64,000 nt of DNA from CAWJKP01 sp963843465 (GTDB lineage Bacteria; Planctomycetota; Planctomycetia; Pirellulales; Thermoguttaceae), in contig CAWJKP010000007.1 of the NCBI GenBank assembly GCA_963843465.1, forward strand, positions 1 to 64,000. Reading direction: 5' to 3'. The notes under the pieces were generated by a model, which worked only from the letters and a program-made list of their open reading frames with translations, made no database searches and was not told the origin of the DNA. Below, piece after piece: positions 26,970-35,949 of the stretch. Both the position numbers and the translations under genes were made by a program. Within the stretch, counting starts at the first letter, position 1. The number at the start of each line of letters is the position of its first letter.

Positions 26970-29444
26970 TCAGTCTGCGGTTTCTCCGGGGTTTTTCCAG
27001 GCTCCGCCAAGACCAGGCGAACCTGGAGCGGTAGAATACCCTCTTCCCGAGGCGCCGTTGCGAGCATCCACCCTTTCCAGCCGGGCGAACAGCCAATCCA
27101 GGGCCCGTTCGTAGTGCTTCCATCTGCCCACCGATGTCCTGAAGACCGGCTGGCGCACCTGGACAGCGCTGGCCGTTCTGACCGGCCGCTTCGCCTGGTG
27201 GAACTCCAGGCAGGCCGGCTCCCACGCCAGTCCACACCAGGCCACGAGCTTTCGGGCCACGCCCTCCAGATCGGCCACCGTCTCCTCGTAGTCCACTTCC
27301 AACAGGGGCACCGGCAGAACCTTCCGCCAGTGCTCCATGACCCGTTGGTACTGCTGAAATCGTGAAGCCATCTGCTGCTGGTCGCTGGCCCAGCGAACTT
27401 CGTGGAAACGGGTCATCCAACAGGAGACGGCCACGTCGCGCAAGTCGCGGCGGCAATGGATCAGCTTCGCCCGAGGAAAGAGGCTCGCCAGCAGACCCAG
27501 GTACAGGTAGTTCTCCGGCATCTTGTCCACGATGCGAAGCGCTGCGCGACTCAGTGCGCGAAGTCTCTCCAAGTGCCGCGAAGCGAGACGCTGGGCCGTC
27601 GTGCGGTTCAACTGGCGAAGGCCCTCGATGGAGTCTGCACCTTGTCCGCCAAGCGCGGCCATGGTGTCGCGGGCGAGTTTGATCTCCCCCGCGCCGAAGA
27701 CCTGGCAGTGGCTGGCCAGGATCTGCTCGACGAGCGTCGTGCCGGACCGCGGCAGCCCCACGACGAACACCGGCAGCTCGCTTTCCAAGCCAAAGCCGTG
27801 GACCCGTTGGAAGAAATCCGGCGTGCAGACCCCGATCATTCGGGCGACGAAAAGCTCGTCCTCTTTCGGGTCGTACTCCCGGCCGCACTTGCGCCACTCG
27901 GACCGTTGCAAGGCGTTGCCGCGATCGAGGTGCTCGGCGGCCTCAGCATACTCGCCCCTCGCGTCCAGGACTTGGGCCAGGCCGAAATGCAACAACAATC
28001 GTTGGGCGTCCGTCAACGCCGTTTCTTTCAGCAACCGACGCTGCGCCGCCAGATCTTTCTCCGGGAGTTTACCGCCCAGGAGTTTCGCCAACTTGTAGTG
28101 CGCCAAGGCGAACCGGGAATTGTGCCCTAGCGCGGCGCGGAAGGAGTTTTCCGCACCCTGAAAATCGCCCATCTGCTCCAGAGTGCTGCCCAGGTTGCCG
28201 TGGGCCTCGGCAAAGTCCGGCTTTAGCTCCAGCGCCCGGCGGTAGCAGGCGACGGCGTCGTCCAGTTTCCCCTGGTCGTTCAGCACGGCGCCGAGGTTAT
28301 TGTTGAGTTCGGCAAACTGCGGCTTCAGTTCCAGAGCCCGGCGGTAGCAGGCGACGGCGTCGTCCAGCTTCCCCTGGTCCTTCAAGGCATTGCCCAGGTT
28401 GTTGTGCGCCTCGGCATAGTGCGGTTTCAGTTCCAGAGCCCGGCGATAGCAGGCAACCGCTTCGTCCAGCTTCCCCTGGTCGTTCAAGGCGTTGCCCAGG
28501 CTGTCATGCGCCTCGGCGAAGTCCGGCTTTAGTTCCAGCACCCGGCGGTAGCAGGCGACGGCTTCGTCCAGCTTCCCCTGGTCCTTCAACACATTGCCCA
28601 GGTTGTAATGTGCCTCGGCAAGGTCCGGCTTCAGTTCCAACGCTCGGCGGAAGCAGGCGAGCGCTTCGTCCAGCTTCCCCTGGTCCCGCAACGCATAGCC
28701 CAGGTTGCTGTGCGCCTCGGCATAGTCGGGCTTCAGTTCCAGTGCCCGGCGGTAGCAGGCGAGTGCGTCGTGCAGTTTTCCCTGGTTCTTCAGCGCATTA
28801 CCCAGATTGTTGTGGATCTCGGCATAGCCCGGCTTCAATTCCAGCGCCCGGCGGCAGGAGGCGACCGCTTCGTCCAGCTTCCCCTGGTACGTGAGGACAA
28901 TGCCCAGATTATTGTGGATCTGGGCATAGTCGGGCTTCAGTTCCAGTGCCCGGCGGTAACAGGCCAGCGCGTCGTCCAGCTTCCCCTGGTCCCGCAACAC
29001 ATCGCCCAGGTTGTTGTGCGCCTCGGCATAGTCGGGCTTCAGTTCCAGTGCCCGGCGGAAGCAGGCGAGCGCTTCGTCCAGCTTCCCCTGGCCCTTCAAC
29101 GCAGAGCCCAGGTTGTTCTGTGCCTGGACAAAGGCCGGTTTCAGTTGCAGGGCACGCTGGAGAAAGGGCACCGCTTCGTCTAGTTTCCCTTGTTCCCTCA
29201 AGGCATTACCCAGGTTAGCCTGGGCCTCGGCCCAATCGGGTCTCACCGCTAGGGCGCGATGGATGTACTCAACGGCAAGTTGGTGATTGCCAGTCTGTGC
29301 GTTGATCACACCCAACAGATGCCACGCATCCGCATGATTCGGCTGGAGCGCGAGAATCTGCCGGTAAATCTGCTCGGCAGCCTGCAGCCGACGGGCTTGA
29401 TGGTGCTGGATCGCAATCGCCAACGCTTCGGAAATCGTTGCCAT
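26970..29444 (-). CDS. TPR-repeat sulfotransferase
   Basis: Protein of 824 residues. About 13 tetratricopeptide repeats occupy residues 1-470, ten of them nearly identical 34-residue units (ACYRRALELKPDYAEAHNNL and variants). A sulfotransferase domain follows, with the PAPS 5'-phosphosulfate loop VFVVGLPRSGTTLVEQIL near residue 565 and a later LIHCRRDLRDVAVSCW segment for the 3'-phosphate. It likely transfers sulfate to a protein or glycan, with the TPRs recognising the acceptor. TPR-sulfotransferases are common in planctomycetes and proteobacteria. The DNA of the repeats is nearly identical too, so copy number may vary. A hairpin at 26961-26985 overlaps the stop. Confidence 0.9.
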   Translation of the reverse strand: MATISEALAIAIQHHQARRLQAAEQIYRQILALQPNHADAWHLLGVINAQTGNHQLAVEYIHRALAVRPDWAEAQANLGNALREQGKLDEAVPFLQRALQLKPAFVQAQNNLGSALKGQGKLDEALACFRRALELKPDYAEAHNNLGDVLRDQGKLDDALACYRRALELKPDYAQIHNNLGIVLTYQGKLDEAVASCRRALELKPGYAEIHNNLGNALKNQGKLHDALACYRRALELKPDYAEAHSNLGYALRDQGKLDEALACFRRALELKPDLAEAHYNLGNVLKDQGKLDEAVACYRRVLELKPDFAEAHDSLGNALNDQGKLDEAVACYRRALELKPHYAEAHNNLGNALKDQGKLDDAVACYRRALELKPQFAELNNNLGAVLNDQGKLDDAVACYRRALELKPDFAEAHGNLGSTLEQMGDFQGAENSFRAALGHNSRFALAHYKLAKLLGGKLPEKDLAAQRRLLKETALTDAQRLLLHFGLAQVLDARGEYAEAAEHLDRGNALQRSEWRKCGREYDPKEDELFVARMIGVCTPDFFQRVHGFGLESELPVFVVGLPRSGTTLVEQILASHCQVFGAGEIKLARDTMAALGGQGADSIEGLRQLNRTTAQRLASRHLERLRALSRAALRIVDKMPENYLYLGLLASLFPRAKLIHCRRDLRDVAVSCWMTRFHEVRWASDQQQMASRFQQYQRVMEHWRKVLPVPLLEVDYEETVADLEGVARKLVAWCGLAWEPACLEFHQAKRPVRTASAVQVRQPVFRTSVGRWKHYERALDWLFARLERVDARNGASGRGYSTAPGSPGLGGAWKNPGETAD
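28190..29190. repeat. tandem 102-base repeats encoding TPRs
   Basis: About ten 102-base units recur with strong DNA identity (for example GGCTTCAGTTCCAG and GTCCAGCTTCCCCTGG in every unit on this strand). They are coding TPRs of the gene on the minus strand, not a CRISPR array. Confidence 0.9.
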
Positions 29445-29858
29445 ACTTGACCCGCGGGTGTTCGTCGTCCCTGGTTCTCATGGCATTGGCTCCAGAGAGG
29501 GGTGGGGCAGGTCTGTCGCCGCCATAACCGCGACCTTACCAATAATGCCGCCCGCCCGCAAGTTTCCCCCCTCCCTGGGTATATCGGGGCCAACGGCGAC
29601 AAAAAGTTCGTGGACAAGGCCCACCGGCGCGGTAAAGTGGGGTGGGACCTGGGGAAGCACATCGAGGTGGTCCCTCACTACCGGCCTCCGCACATGGTCT
29701 TGGTGTGGACGGGCCGAGGCTGGGCGGGTGTTTGGTGGCGGTTGTGGTGCTGCTTTGGACGTTGACCGGCTGGGAGCTTGCACGGTGGGTGTGAGCGGCT
29801 ACGTGGGAAAGCCCCTTCACAAGCTGAACAAGGGTAGACCACCGAAAGGACCATATCT
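29445..29858. other. intergenic region without a supported gene
   Basis: Open frames exist on both strands, but none has a ribosome site with a recognisable product. A weak possibility is a GTG frame at 29502-29765 (contains GYIGANGDKKFVDKAHRRG), which I cannot support. Base composition is slightly lower in GC than flanking genes. Confidence 0.4.
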
Positions 29859-30041
29859 ATGAAAGCATGGCTTGAACGAATTTGGTCGTGGGTGAAGGCA
29901 GGCCCTTCAACAACGGATGAATTGGAGGAGAAGGAAGAACGAGAGTCTCGGGAACAGCAGCAACAGCGGGAACAAGCACGGCTGCAAAGGGAAAGGAGCA
30001 ACAGGCGAGACGACACCGACGGTTTTCGAGTGGTCCGTTAG
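29859..30041 (+). CDS. small charged hypothetical protein
   Basis: Protein of 60 residues beginning MKAWLERIWSWVKAG and continuing as a very charged Glu/Arg/Gln helix (EEKEERESREQQQQREQAR), likely a coiled coil. AAGGA lies about nine bases upstream of the ATG. Its stop is followed at once by the AGGAGG of the next small gene, so the two are translationally coupled. I do not recognise it. The lower GC and Gln runs differ from the neighbours and hint at acquired DNA. Confidence 0.5.
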   Translation: MKAWLERIWSWVKAGPSTTDELEEKEERESREQQQQREQARLQRERSNRRDDTDGFRVVR

Positions 30042-30051
30042 GAGGCATGAC

Positions 30052-30336
30052 ATGCACACCAAAGTCGAATTGCCCAAAGCGTTTTCTGTCCGTGACGAAC
30101 ATGAGTTCCTTCCCTTCCAGCATTTGTTGGAGAGGATGAGTGCGAAGCTGGTCGTCAAGCAGGTCGCCACGGGGGTTCATGTCAACGGCGGCGGCACCGT
30201 GTTTTGGGGCTTGGTGTACCTGGATGACAAGCCGCCCGGCAAGAAGAAGGTGGAAGTCGCCTTGCGGGAGGCAGGGTTCGATTTCGCCCACAACCTCTTG
30301 ACCCAGGCGGCGGACGTGCGGACCGACCATGCGTAG
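30052..30336 (+). CDS. small hypothetical protein
   Basis: Protein of 94 residues (MHTKVELPKAFSVRDEHEF). It looks soluble and mixed alpha/beta, with VHVNGGGTVFWGLVYLDD as a probable hairpin in the middle. The ATG at 30052 has AGGAGG six bases upstream, a strong site starting right after the previous gene. No family is recognised. A 17-codon frame at 30375-30428 follows but is too short to call. Confidence 0.5.
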   Translation: MHTKVELPKAFSVRDEHEFLPFQHLLERMSAKLVVKQVATGVHVNGGGTVFWGLVYLDDKPPGKKKVEVALREAGFDFAHNLLTQAADVRTDHA

Positions 30337-30488
30337 CTTGTTGGGGGCTCGGTTCGGCGGTATCTTGATTGGACATGGAACTCCAACAGAAAGCCCTGGA
30401 GGCAGCCCGACAGAAGCAGGGGAAGTGAGCGTCGCCGGGTGCCACCCGGCGGAGCGAAACCGGGATACATGACCGAATGCCGGCAAAC

Positions 30489-30548
30489 GTAGCATGGGCA
30501 TTCTTGCCCGTGCGATGCAGAAAACACGGGCAAGAATGCCCATGCTAC
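30489..30548. repeat. REPIN-like inverted pair, family GTAGCATGGGCATTC
   Basis: Left arm 30489-30513 and right arm 30525-30548 (ending GCCCATGCTAC), each with a GGGCATTCTTGCCC-type hairpin. It lies downstream of the DUF885 stop (convergent side). A second copy is at 55823-55882. Confidence 0.92.
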
Positions 30549-30575
30549 GTGAGAAATGCGCTGGCAAACGAACCA

Positions 30576-32339
30576 CTAGGGCTTCAGCGTCGCCCGGACC
30601 AGCTCCGGCAAATACTTGACCGGGACCGAGCCTTGCTCCAGGACGGCTCGGTGGTAACGGGAGAGGTCGAAACGGTCGCCCAGCTCGTGCTGGAGCTGGC
30701 GGCGGAGGGAAAACATGGCGGTGCGGCCGACGAAATAGGTGGACAACTGGCAGGAGGTCTGCTTGGCGCGGATGATCTTCAGCCGGGCCTCGCCCTCGGA
30801 CTGGAAGGCCCGACCGACCAACAGCGCCAGGGCCTCGTCGTCGGTCATCGTCGTGCAGTGCAGCTTGTGATCGAGGATCGCGTTGGTCACCGCCCGCAGG
30901 TAGAACTTCAGTTGGCTTAGCCGCAGCGGCAAGTCGCCGTCGCCGTAGCCCTGGTCCAACATCATCTGCTCGCAATAGACGGCCCAGCCTTCGATATAAA
31001 CCCCCGAGCCCAGCACCCGGCGGATCAGCGAGGGATTCTCGTTGGCGTAGGCCAACTGCACGTAGTGGCCCGGATAAGCCTCGTGGATCGTGAGCACCTG
31101 GAGCAGGTAACGGTTGTATTCCGCCAACAGGCTCTCGACCCGGGCCGCGTCCCAGTCCTTCGGCGGCGGACTAACGGCGTAGAAGCTGGCGGCCTTAAGG
31201 TCCAAAGGCGGGGCCGCATCGAGGTAAGCGGTCGAGTTGCCTCGCTTGAACTCGGGCATCTCGATCACGCGGCAGCGGTCGGGCTTGGGCAGCGGGAGGA
31301 TCTTGCGCTGCTCGATGAACTGCTTGATGCGGGCCACGGTGGCCCGGGCGTCGGCGGCGAGGTCTTCCGGCTTGCCGTGCTCCCGGCTCACCGCCCGCAA
31401 AACCTCGGTCACGGTCAGCCGCCGGCCCTCGGCGTCGTCCGGCGGCAGGGCCCGCAACGGGAAATAACGGCTCCAGAGCTGCCGGGCGATGATGTACATG
31501 TCGCGCTGGAGCCGGGTGAACTCCGACTCGGCGTCGGCCAGCACCTGCTCGGCAGAGAGACCGGCGTCCAGCTCCAGGTCCAGCTTGCGGGCGAACTTCT
31601 CCTTGCCCAGCCGCCAGGGACCGTTGGCCCGGGGCAACAGGTCGCGCTCGAGGAACTCCTGGTACTGTTTCAAACAGGCGGCAACCGGTTGGGCGGCGGC
31701 GTGCAGGGCCGCAAGCTGCGGCGTGTCGCCGGCCAGCTCGAACAGGTCGTGCTCGTAGAAGGCGATCGCCCCCCGGTTCTGCCGGATGGCCGTTTCCGTG
31801 GCGATCCGGCAGGGGTTTTGCAGGTTTGCCCTGGCGTCGGCGACGACCTGCGGGATGCGGGCCATGCGGGCGATGGCGTGGGTGAGGTTGGTCTCCTTGG
31901 GCAGCGTGGACTGGGCAAGCAGCAGGAACACGCTGTCGCTGATGTACTCGCCATAAGCCCGCGGGTCCCTCTCCAGCGGGTCGAGATTCTCGGTGATCCA
32001 GAGCGACTTGACCAGCTCGTGGTGGAAGATCTCGAAATCGATGCGGCCCGCGGGCGAGAGCCGGGCCACGTCGACCTGCCGGGGCAAGTCGTCCAAGGCC
32101 TTGCGGAGATGCGCGACCCAGTCGGCGCGGGCCTTGGCCGACAGGTCGTCCAAGAGGTGGTCGAAACGGTGATCGCCGAGGCGGGTAGCGTCCAGGGGAC
32201 GCAGCCGGAAGCTCTGCTCCAGATATTGGCGGAAGAACGTCTGGAGCCTCGCATCGGCCTGCTGGCCGGCGGCGGAGGCAGCCCCGAGCATTAGCGGCAA
32301 CGCGGCCATGATCAGTCCGACCCAAAGGTGCTTGGTCAA
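30576..32339 (-). CDS. secreted DUF885 family zinc-hydrolase-like protein
   Basis: Exported protein of about 587 residues. The signal peptide (LWVGLIMAALPLMLGAASAAG) is followed by a mostly helical DUF885 domain. The metal-binding signature is HEAYPGHYVQLAYA (about residue 425), with a downstream EGWAVYCEQMM, both typical of this metallopeptidase-like family; activity is not established for most members. The chosen TTG at 32339 has AAGGAG five bases before it; an internal ATG at 32309 would cut the signal peptide. Upstream is a GTAG-family repeat pair. Confidence 0.85.
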   Translation of the reverse strand: MTKHLWVGLIMAALPLMLGAASAAGQQADARLQTFFRQYLEQSFRLRPLDATRLGDHRFDHLLDDLSAKARADWVAHLRKALDDLPRQVDVARLSPAGRIDFEIFHHELVKSLWITENLDPLERDPRAYGEYISDSVFLLLAQSTLPKETNLTHAIARMARIPQVVADARANLQNPCRIATETAIRQNRGAIAFYEHDLFELAGDTPQLAALHAAAQPVAACLKQYQEFLERDLLPRANGPWRLGKEKFARKLDLELDAGLSAEQVLADAESEFTRLQRDMYIIARQLWSRYFPLRALPPDDAEGRRLTVTEVLRAVSREHGKPEDLAADARATVARIKQFIEQRKILPLPKPDRCRVIEMPEFKRGNSTAYLDAAPPLDLKAASFYAVSPPPKDWDAARVESLLAEYNRYLLQVLTIHEAYPGHYVQLAYANENPSLIRRVLGSGVYIEGWAVYCEQMMLDQGYGDGDLPLRLSQLKFYLRAVTNAILDHKLHCTTMTDDEALALLVGRAFQSEGEARLKIIRAKQTSCQLSTYFVGRTAMFSLRRQLQHELGDRFDLSRYHRAVLEQGSVPVKYLPELVRATLKP

Positions 32340-32376
32340 GGTGGCTCCTTCACAAATGAATCTGAAAAAAAGGCGA

Positions 32377-32472
32377 GTAGGGTGGGACAAGCTCGCGCAA
32401 GCGAGCGCCGGCCCACCAATTCTACGGGCTCTTGGTGGGCCGGCGGCCGCCACGGCGGCCTTGTCCCACCCT
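32377..32472. repeat. REPIN-like inverted pair, family GTAGGGTGGGACAAGC
   Basis: Left arm 32377-32417 and right arm 32434-32472 are long imperfect reverse complements (GGGTGGGACAAG against CTTGTCCCACCC; GCCGGCCCACC against GGTGGGCCGGC). It lies between the M24 peptidase stop and the DUF885 start. A second copy is at 42246-42340. Confidence 0.9.
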
Positions 32473-32476
32473 TCGA

Positions 32477-33655
32477 TTACTTCCAATCGAGACTCTCGGG
32501 CAGATGGTTCAGGTTTGTACAGCCGTCGGCTGTGACGATCACCAGGTCCTCGACGCGGACGCCGCCCAGGTCGCGGCGGTAGAGGCCCGGCTCGATGGTC
32601 ACGGCGTCGCCAGCCACCAGCGGCGGTCCTTGGAAATCCAACAGCGGCGGCTCGTGGCAATCCAGACCCACGCCATGACCGGTTCCATGGACCATGGCAC
32701 AATAAGATGGGGGAGCGTCGGCGGCCGGCAAGCCGGTGGCGTATCCCTCACGTTGGACGACCTCGATCGTGGCCCGATGGACCGCCTCGCCGGTAACGCC
32801 CGCCCGGACCGCCTCGATCCCGGCCCGTTTGGCCTTGCAAACGGCGGCGTGCATCCGCCGCAGGTCGTCGGGCGGGTCGCCGTGGACGACGGTCCGGGTG
32901 CAGTCGCCGTAGTAGAGGGTTTCGCGGTTGCGGGGAAAAATGTCCACGATCACCGGCTGGCCGGTTCGCAGCTCACCGTGCCCAAGGTCGTGGCAATCGG
33001 CGCCGATCGGACCGCCGGCGATGATCGACGGCGGATTGGCGTAGCCGCGATCCAGCAGCCAGTGATCGACCATCGCCCGTACCCGTTGGGACGTCAGCGG
33101 CTGTCCTTCGTCCAGCAGCACGCCATCGGCGCGGGCCGGGGCGCGGGCGATAAGGCGGCAGGCCCGGTCGATGACCTCCTCCGTGACCCCCTGGGACTGG
33201 CCGAGCCAGGCGATCTCCTGCGGGTTTTTGCGGCGGCGGTCCAACAGTCCGAGATCCGGGTCGCACTGGAGGGAGATTCCCTCGCGGTGGAGGAACTCGG
33301 CATAGATCAGGGGGAGCGAGCGATCGCCGATCGCGCGGCGGACCCCGGCCCGCCGCAGGCACTCGGCCGCGGCCTGGGCGGTGGCCGTTTCCCGATCGCC
33401 GGACAGCCCGCCCTGCGGCGCGAAGTCGGCCGGGCAGGCCACCTGATCGACCCGGGCCAAGCGGCGGGCCCGATCGAGCTCGATGTCGCGGAGGATCAGC
33501 AGCCGCCGGCTCGGCCCGTTTGCGGCCGGCAACTGGAGATAGACCACTGGGTCGACCACGGAGAATCGAAGGCGATGGTAGATTCCGGCGTTGATGGAGG
33601 GAATCCCCGCCATGATCACGGCGGCGGGGGCGGCATCGGTCAGTTCTTCGGTCAT
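32477..33655 (-). CDS. M24 family aminopeptidase (Xaa-Pro type)
   Basis: Metallopeptidase of 392 residues with an N-terminal creatinase-like domain (about 1-170) and a pita-bread catalytic domain. Metal ligands are readable: Asp in VIVDIFPRN, Asp in YGDCTRTV, His in HGTGHGVG, Glu in VTIEPGLY and Glu in VRVEDLVIV. It should cleave N-terminal residues before proline or a related bond in the cytosol. The ATG at 33655 begins MTEELTDAAPAAVIMAG, matching the family start; the longer frame upstream is not conserved-looking. It is divergent from the kamA-like gene. Confidence 0.9.
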   Translation of the reverse strand: MTEELTDAAPAAVIMAGIPSINAGIYHRLRFSVVDPVVYLQLPAANGPSRRLLILRDIELDRARRLARVDQVACPADFAPQGGLSGDRETATAQAAAECLRRAGVRRAIGDRSLPLIYAEFLHREGISLQCDPDLGLLDRRRKNPQEIAWLGQSQGVTEEVIDRACRLIARAPARADGVLLDEGQPLTSQRVRAMVDHWLLDRGYANPPSIIAGGPIGADCHDLGHGELRTGQPVIVDIFPRNRETLYYGDCTRTVVHGDPPDDLRRMHAAVCKAKRAGIEAVRAGVTGEAVHRATIEVVQREGYATGLPAADAPPSYCAMVHGTGHGVGLDCHEPPLLDFQGPPLVAGDAVTIEPGLYRRDLGGVRVEDLVIVTADGCTNLNHLPESLDWK

Positions 33656-33954
33656 TTCAGTTGTCTTCGGGGTTTTGAAACCAGTTCTAATAAATTGGCC
33701 TGGAGAAGTCAAACGGCTCCGAGAACACGTTTGACTCAAGATCCTGAGCCTTACGGCCGATGACGGGAAACGTTCTTGATGAAATTGCAGGAACTCCCCT
33801 TGACTTTGTTGCAACTCATGATTCAATTGCGTTTCAGAAGGACTTGCATTCGAGGCAACGTAGTTTTCAGGACGCCTCTGCTACTCTGGCGGCCCGTGAG
33901 GGCTGGGTGCAGTGGGAACCGTCCAAGCGGTCACCCCCGGAGAAATCCGAGATC

Positions 33955-35262
33955 ATGGCGAGCATTGAATCTGACGCGCCATCCTCAGTGATCAACGCCG
34001 ACGAGGAGCCTCCGAGTTCGCGTGTTGATCTTTCCTTCCCCGTTGTTTCAACCTCTTCGATTCCCGTCCGTCTGACGCCTCTTCTTTCGCCGCGGTCCCT
34101 CGTCCCGTCTTGCAATGTGCCCGGCCGGCGTCCGCGAAGCAGCCCGAAAACTCGGGCTTTTCGGCGATCGTTCTATCCGGCCGTCTCCGATACGGACTGG
34201 AACGATTGGCGCTGGCAGACCCGCCACCGCATCCGGCAATTGCCGGAGTTGGAGCGGATGCTGATCCTCAGCGACCAGGAGCGGAAGGCCATGGACCAGG
34301 GGGGCTCCATGCTTCCGGTCGGGATCACCCCCTATTACATGAGCCTGATCTCGCCGGACCGGCCTGACCAGCCTCTGCGGCGGACGGTCGTGCCGACGAT
34401 TGCCGAGTTCCAGCGGAAGGCCGGCGAGGCGGACGATCCCTTGGGCGAGGACAAGCACAGCCCGGTGCCGGGCCTGGTCCACCGCTATCCGGACCGGGTG
34501 CTGTTCATGGTGCTGGACTTCTGCGCCACCTACTGCCGCTACTGCACCCGCTCCCGGCTGGTCGGTCACGGCGGGGTGCCGGCCAGCGAGGCCCGGCTGG
34601 AGAAGGCCATCGAGTATATCCGGCAGACGCCGCAGGTCCGCGACGTGTTGCTCTCCGGCGGCGATCCCCTGGCGCTGAATGAAGAGCGGCTGGACTGGAT
34701 CCTCGGGCAGCTTCGGGCGATTCCGCACGTGGAGTTGATCCGCTTGGGGACCAAGATGCCCGCCGTGCTGCCGCAAAGGGTGACCCACAATCTCTGCCGG
34801 GTCTTGCGCAAGTACCATCCGCTCTGGATGAGCCTGCACTTCACCCATCCGGACGAGTGTACCCCCGAGGCGGCCATCGCCTGCGGCCGTCTGGCCGACG
34901 CGGGAATCCCGCTGGGCTCGCAGACGGTCCTGTTGCGAGGGGTCAACGACAACGTGGAGACGATGAAGGATCTGGTCCACAAGCTGGTCATGATGCGGGT
35001 ACGGCCCTACTATCTCTACCAGTGCGACCCGATTTCCGGCTCGGCCCATTTTCGCACCCCGGTCTCCAAGGGCCTGGAGATCATCGAGGGTCTCCGCGGC
35101 CACACGACGGGCTATGCGGTGCCCACCTTCGTGATCGATTCCCCCGGCGGCGGCGGAAAGGTGCCGCTGCAGCCGAATTACCTGGTGGGTCGGGACGGCG
35201 ACTACGTGCTCCTGCGAAACTACGAAGGCGAGGTGTTTCGCTACCCGGACCCCCTCGCCTGA
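33955..35262 (+). CDS. kamA: lysine 2,3-aminomutase-like radical SAM enzyme (KamA family)
   Basis: PLP- and SAM-dependent enzyme of about 435 residues that would move an alpha-amino group to the beta carbon (lysine to beta-lysine in the type enzyme). The radical SAM motif is CATYCRYC at residues 190-197. DVLLSGGDPLALNEE, LRIGTK-like LIRLGTKMPAVLPQRV and HFTHPDE are family hallmarks. The PLP-binding Lys is in SPGGGGKVPLQPNY. The first 70 residues (Ser/Pro-rich, before RRSFYPAVSDTDWNDW) are atypical; the start is uncertain and the frame is open back to 33760. It heads the cluster with two ATP-grasp enzymes and a GNAT. Specificity (lysine, or EpmB-like, or glutamate) is not certain. Confidence 0.85.
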   Translation: MASIESDAPSSVINADEEPPSSRVDLSFPVVSTSSIPVRLTPLLSPRSLVPSCNVPGRRPRSSPKTRAFRRSFYPAVSDTDWNDWRWQTRHRIRQLPELERMLILSDQERKAMDQGGSMLPVGITPYYMSLISPDRPDQPLRRTVVPTIAEFQRKAGEADDPLGEDKHSPVPGLVHRYPDRVLFMVLDFCATYCRYCTRSRLVGHGGVPASEARLEKAIEYIRQTPQVRDVLLSGGDPLALNEERLDWILGQLRAIPHVELIRLGTKMPAVLPQRVTHNLCRVLRKYHPLWMSLHFTHPDECTPEAAIACGRLADAGIPLGSQTVLLRGVNDNVETMKDLVHKLVMMRVRPYYLYQCDPISGSAHFRTPVSKGLEIIEGLRGHTTGYAVPTFVIDSPGGGGKVPLQPNYLVGRDGDYVLLRNYEGEVFRYPDPLA

Positions 35263-35272
35263 ACCACCCGCG

Positions 35273-35325
35273 GTACTCGTCACGCTCCGCGTGACGTTTT
35301 CCCTCTCGCGGAGCGAGAGGAATAC
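35273..35325. repeat. REPIN-like inverted pair, family GTACTCNTCACGCTCC
   Basis: Left arm 35273-35296 is canonical. The right arm 35303-35325 (CTCTCGCGGAGCGAGAGG, then AATAC) is diverged but keeps its own hairpin. It lies between kamA and the cysteine-cluster gene. Confidence 0.85.
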
Positions 35326-35339
35326 AGTGAGGCTATCGC

Positions 35340-35876
35340 GTGTTCCAGGAAGAATCCCTGTGCAGCCGTTGCGCGAGGGTCCGCAAGACGTGTTGCTATT
35401 TCGAGATCTATGTAACCCCCGGCGACGTAAAGCGGATTGCCGCCTACAGCGGCCGGACCGATTTCCACGAGTTCCGCGTTCCGGCCGACGCCAATTACCT
35501 GGACCAGGACGACGACCCCGCCTGGCGAGACCTCGTCGCTGACGAGGACGGTCGTCGCCGGGTCCTTAAACGTCGAGCCGGCGACGCCTGTACGTTCCTC
35601 GGACCCCACGGCTGCACGCTCCCCTTGGAGGTGCGGCCCCTGGTTTGCCGCCTTCATCCCTACGAGTACACCGAAGCCGGAATCTCCGAGGAGTTGTCGG
35701 GCGGTTGCCCGACGCACTTGCTGAAGCACGGGCAGACGCTGCTGATCGCCTTGGACATGAATCTCGAAATTGCCCGGCGTTGGCACCGGCAATTGTACGC
35801 CGAAATCCGCGGCGAACCCCTGCGTTTGCAGCGGTCCGCCCCGCAACCACTAAGCACCCGCGCACAAACAAGTTGA
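35340..35876 (+). CDS. YkgJ-like cysteine-cluster protein
   Basis: Protein of 178 residues with the zinc/iron-chelating cysteine pattern of the YkgJ family: CSRCARVRKTCC near residue 8, then CTFLGPHGC, PLVCRLHPY and GGCPTH. It probably binds a metal or Fe-S cluster; family functions are mostly unknown. A GTG start at 35340 has GAGG about seven bases upstream. It lies between kamA and the first ATP-grasp gene on the same strand, so it may support the radical SAM enzyme, but this is inference. The last 25 residues are unconserved. Confidence 0.8.
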   Translation: MFQEESLCSRCARVRKTCCYFEIYVTPGDVKRIAAYSGRTDFHEFRVPADANYLDQDDDPAWRDLVADEDGRRRVLKRRAGDACTFLGPHGCTLPLEVRPLVCRLHPYEYTEAGISEELSGGCPTHLLKHGQTLLIALDMNLEIARRWHRQLYAEIRGEPLRLQRSAPQPLSTRAQTS

Positions 35877-35949
35877 TACAGACGAGAATTTCACGGTAGC
35901 CAAGTCCCGCCCGGCAGACGGGACCCACCAACTCCGCCGGAACCGCAGT

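Noticed and set aside
26961..26985. Hairpin AGAAACCGC/GCGGTTTCT as a terminator of the sulfotransferase gene
   Set aside because: It overlaps the stop codon and lacks a U run on the minus strand, so it is not called as a terminator.
28190..29190. Regular tandem repeats resembling a CRISPR array
   Set aside because: The units are 102 bases with no unique spacers and translate as TPRs in one long open frame; no cas genes are near.
29502..29765. Possible small gene upstream of the coupled unknown pair
   Set aside because: GTG start without a ribosome site, no recognisable product and conflicting frames on both strands.
33760..33954. Extension of the kamA-like gene to an upstream start
   Set aside because: The added 65 residues are unlike any KamA N terminus; the start at 33955 is still uncertain but closer to family length.
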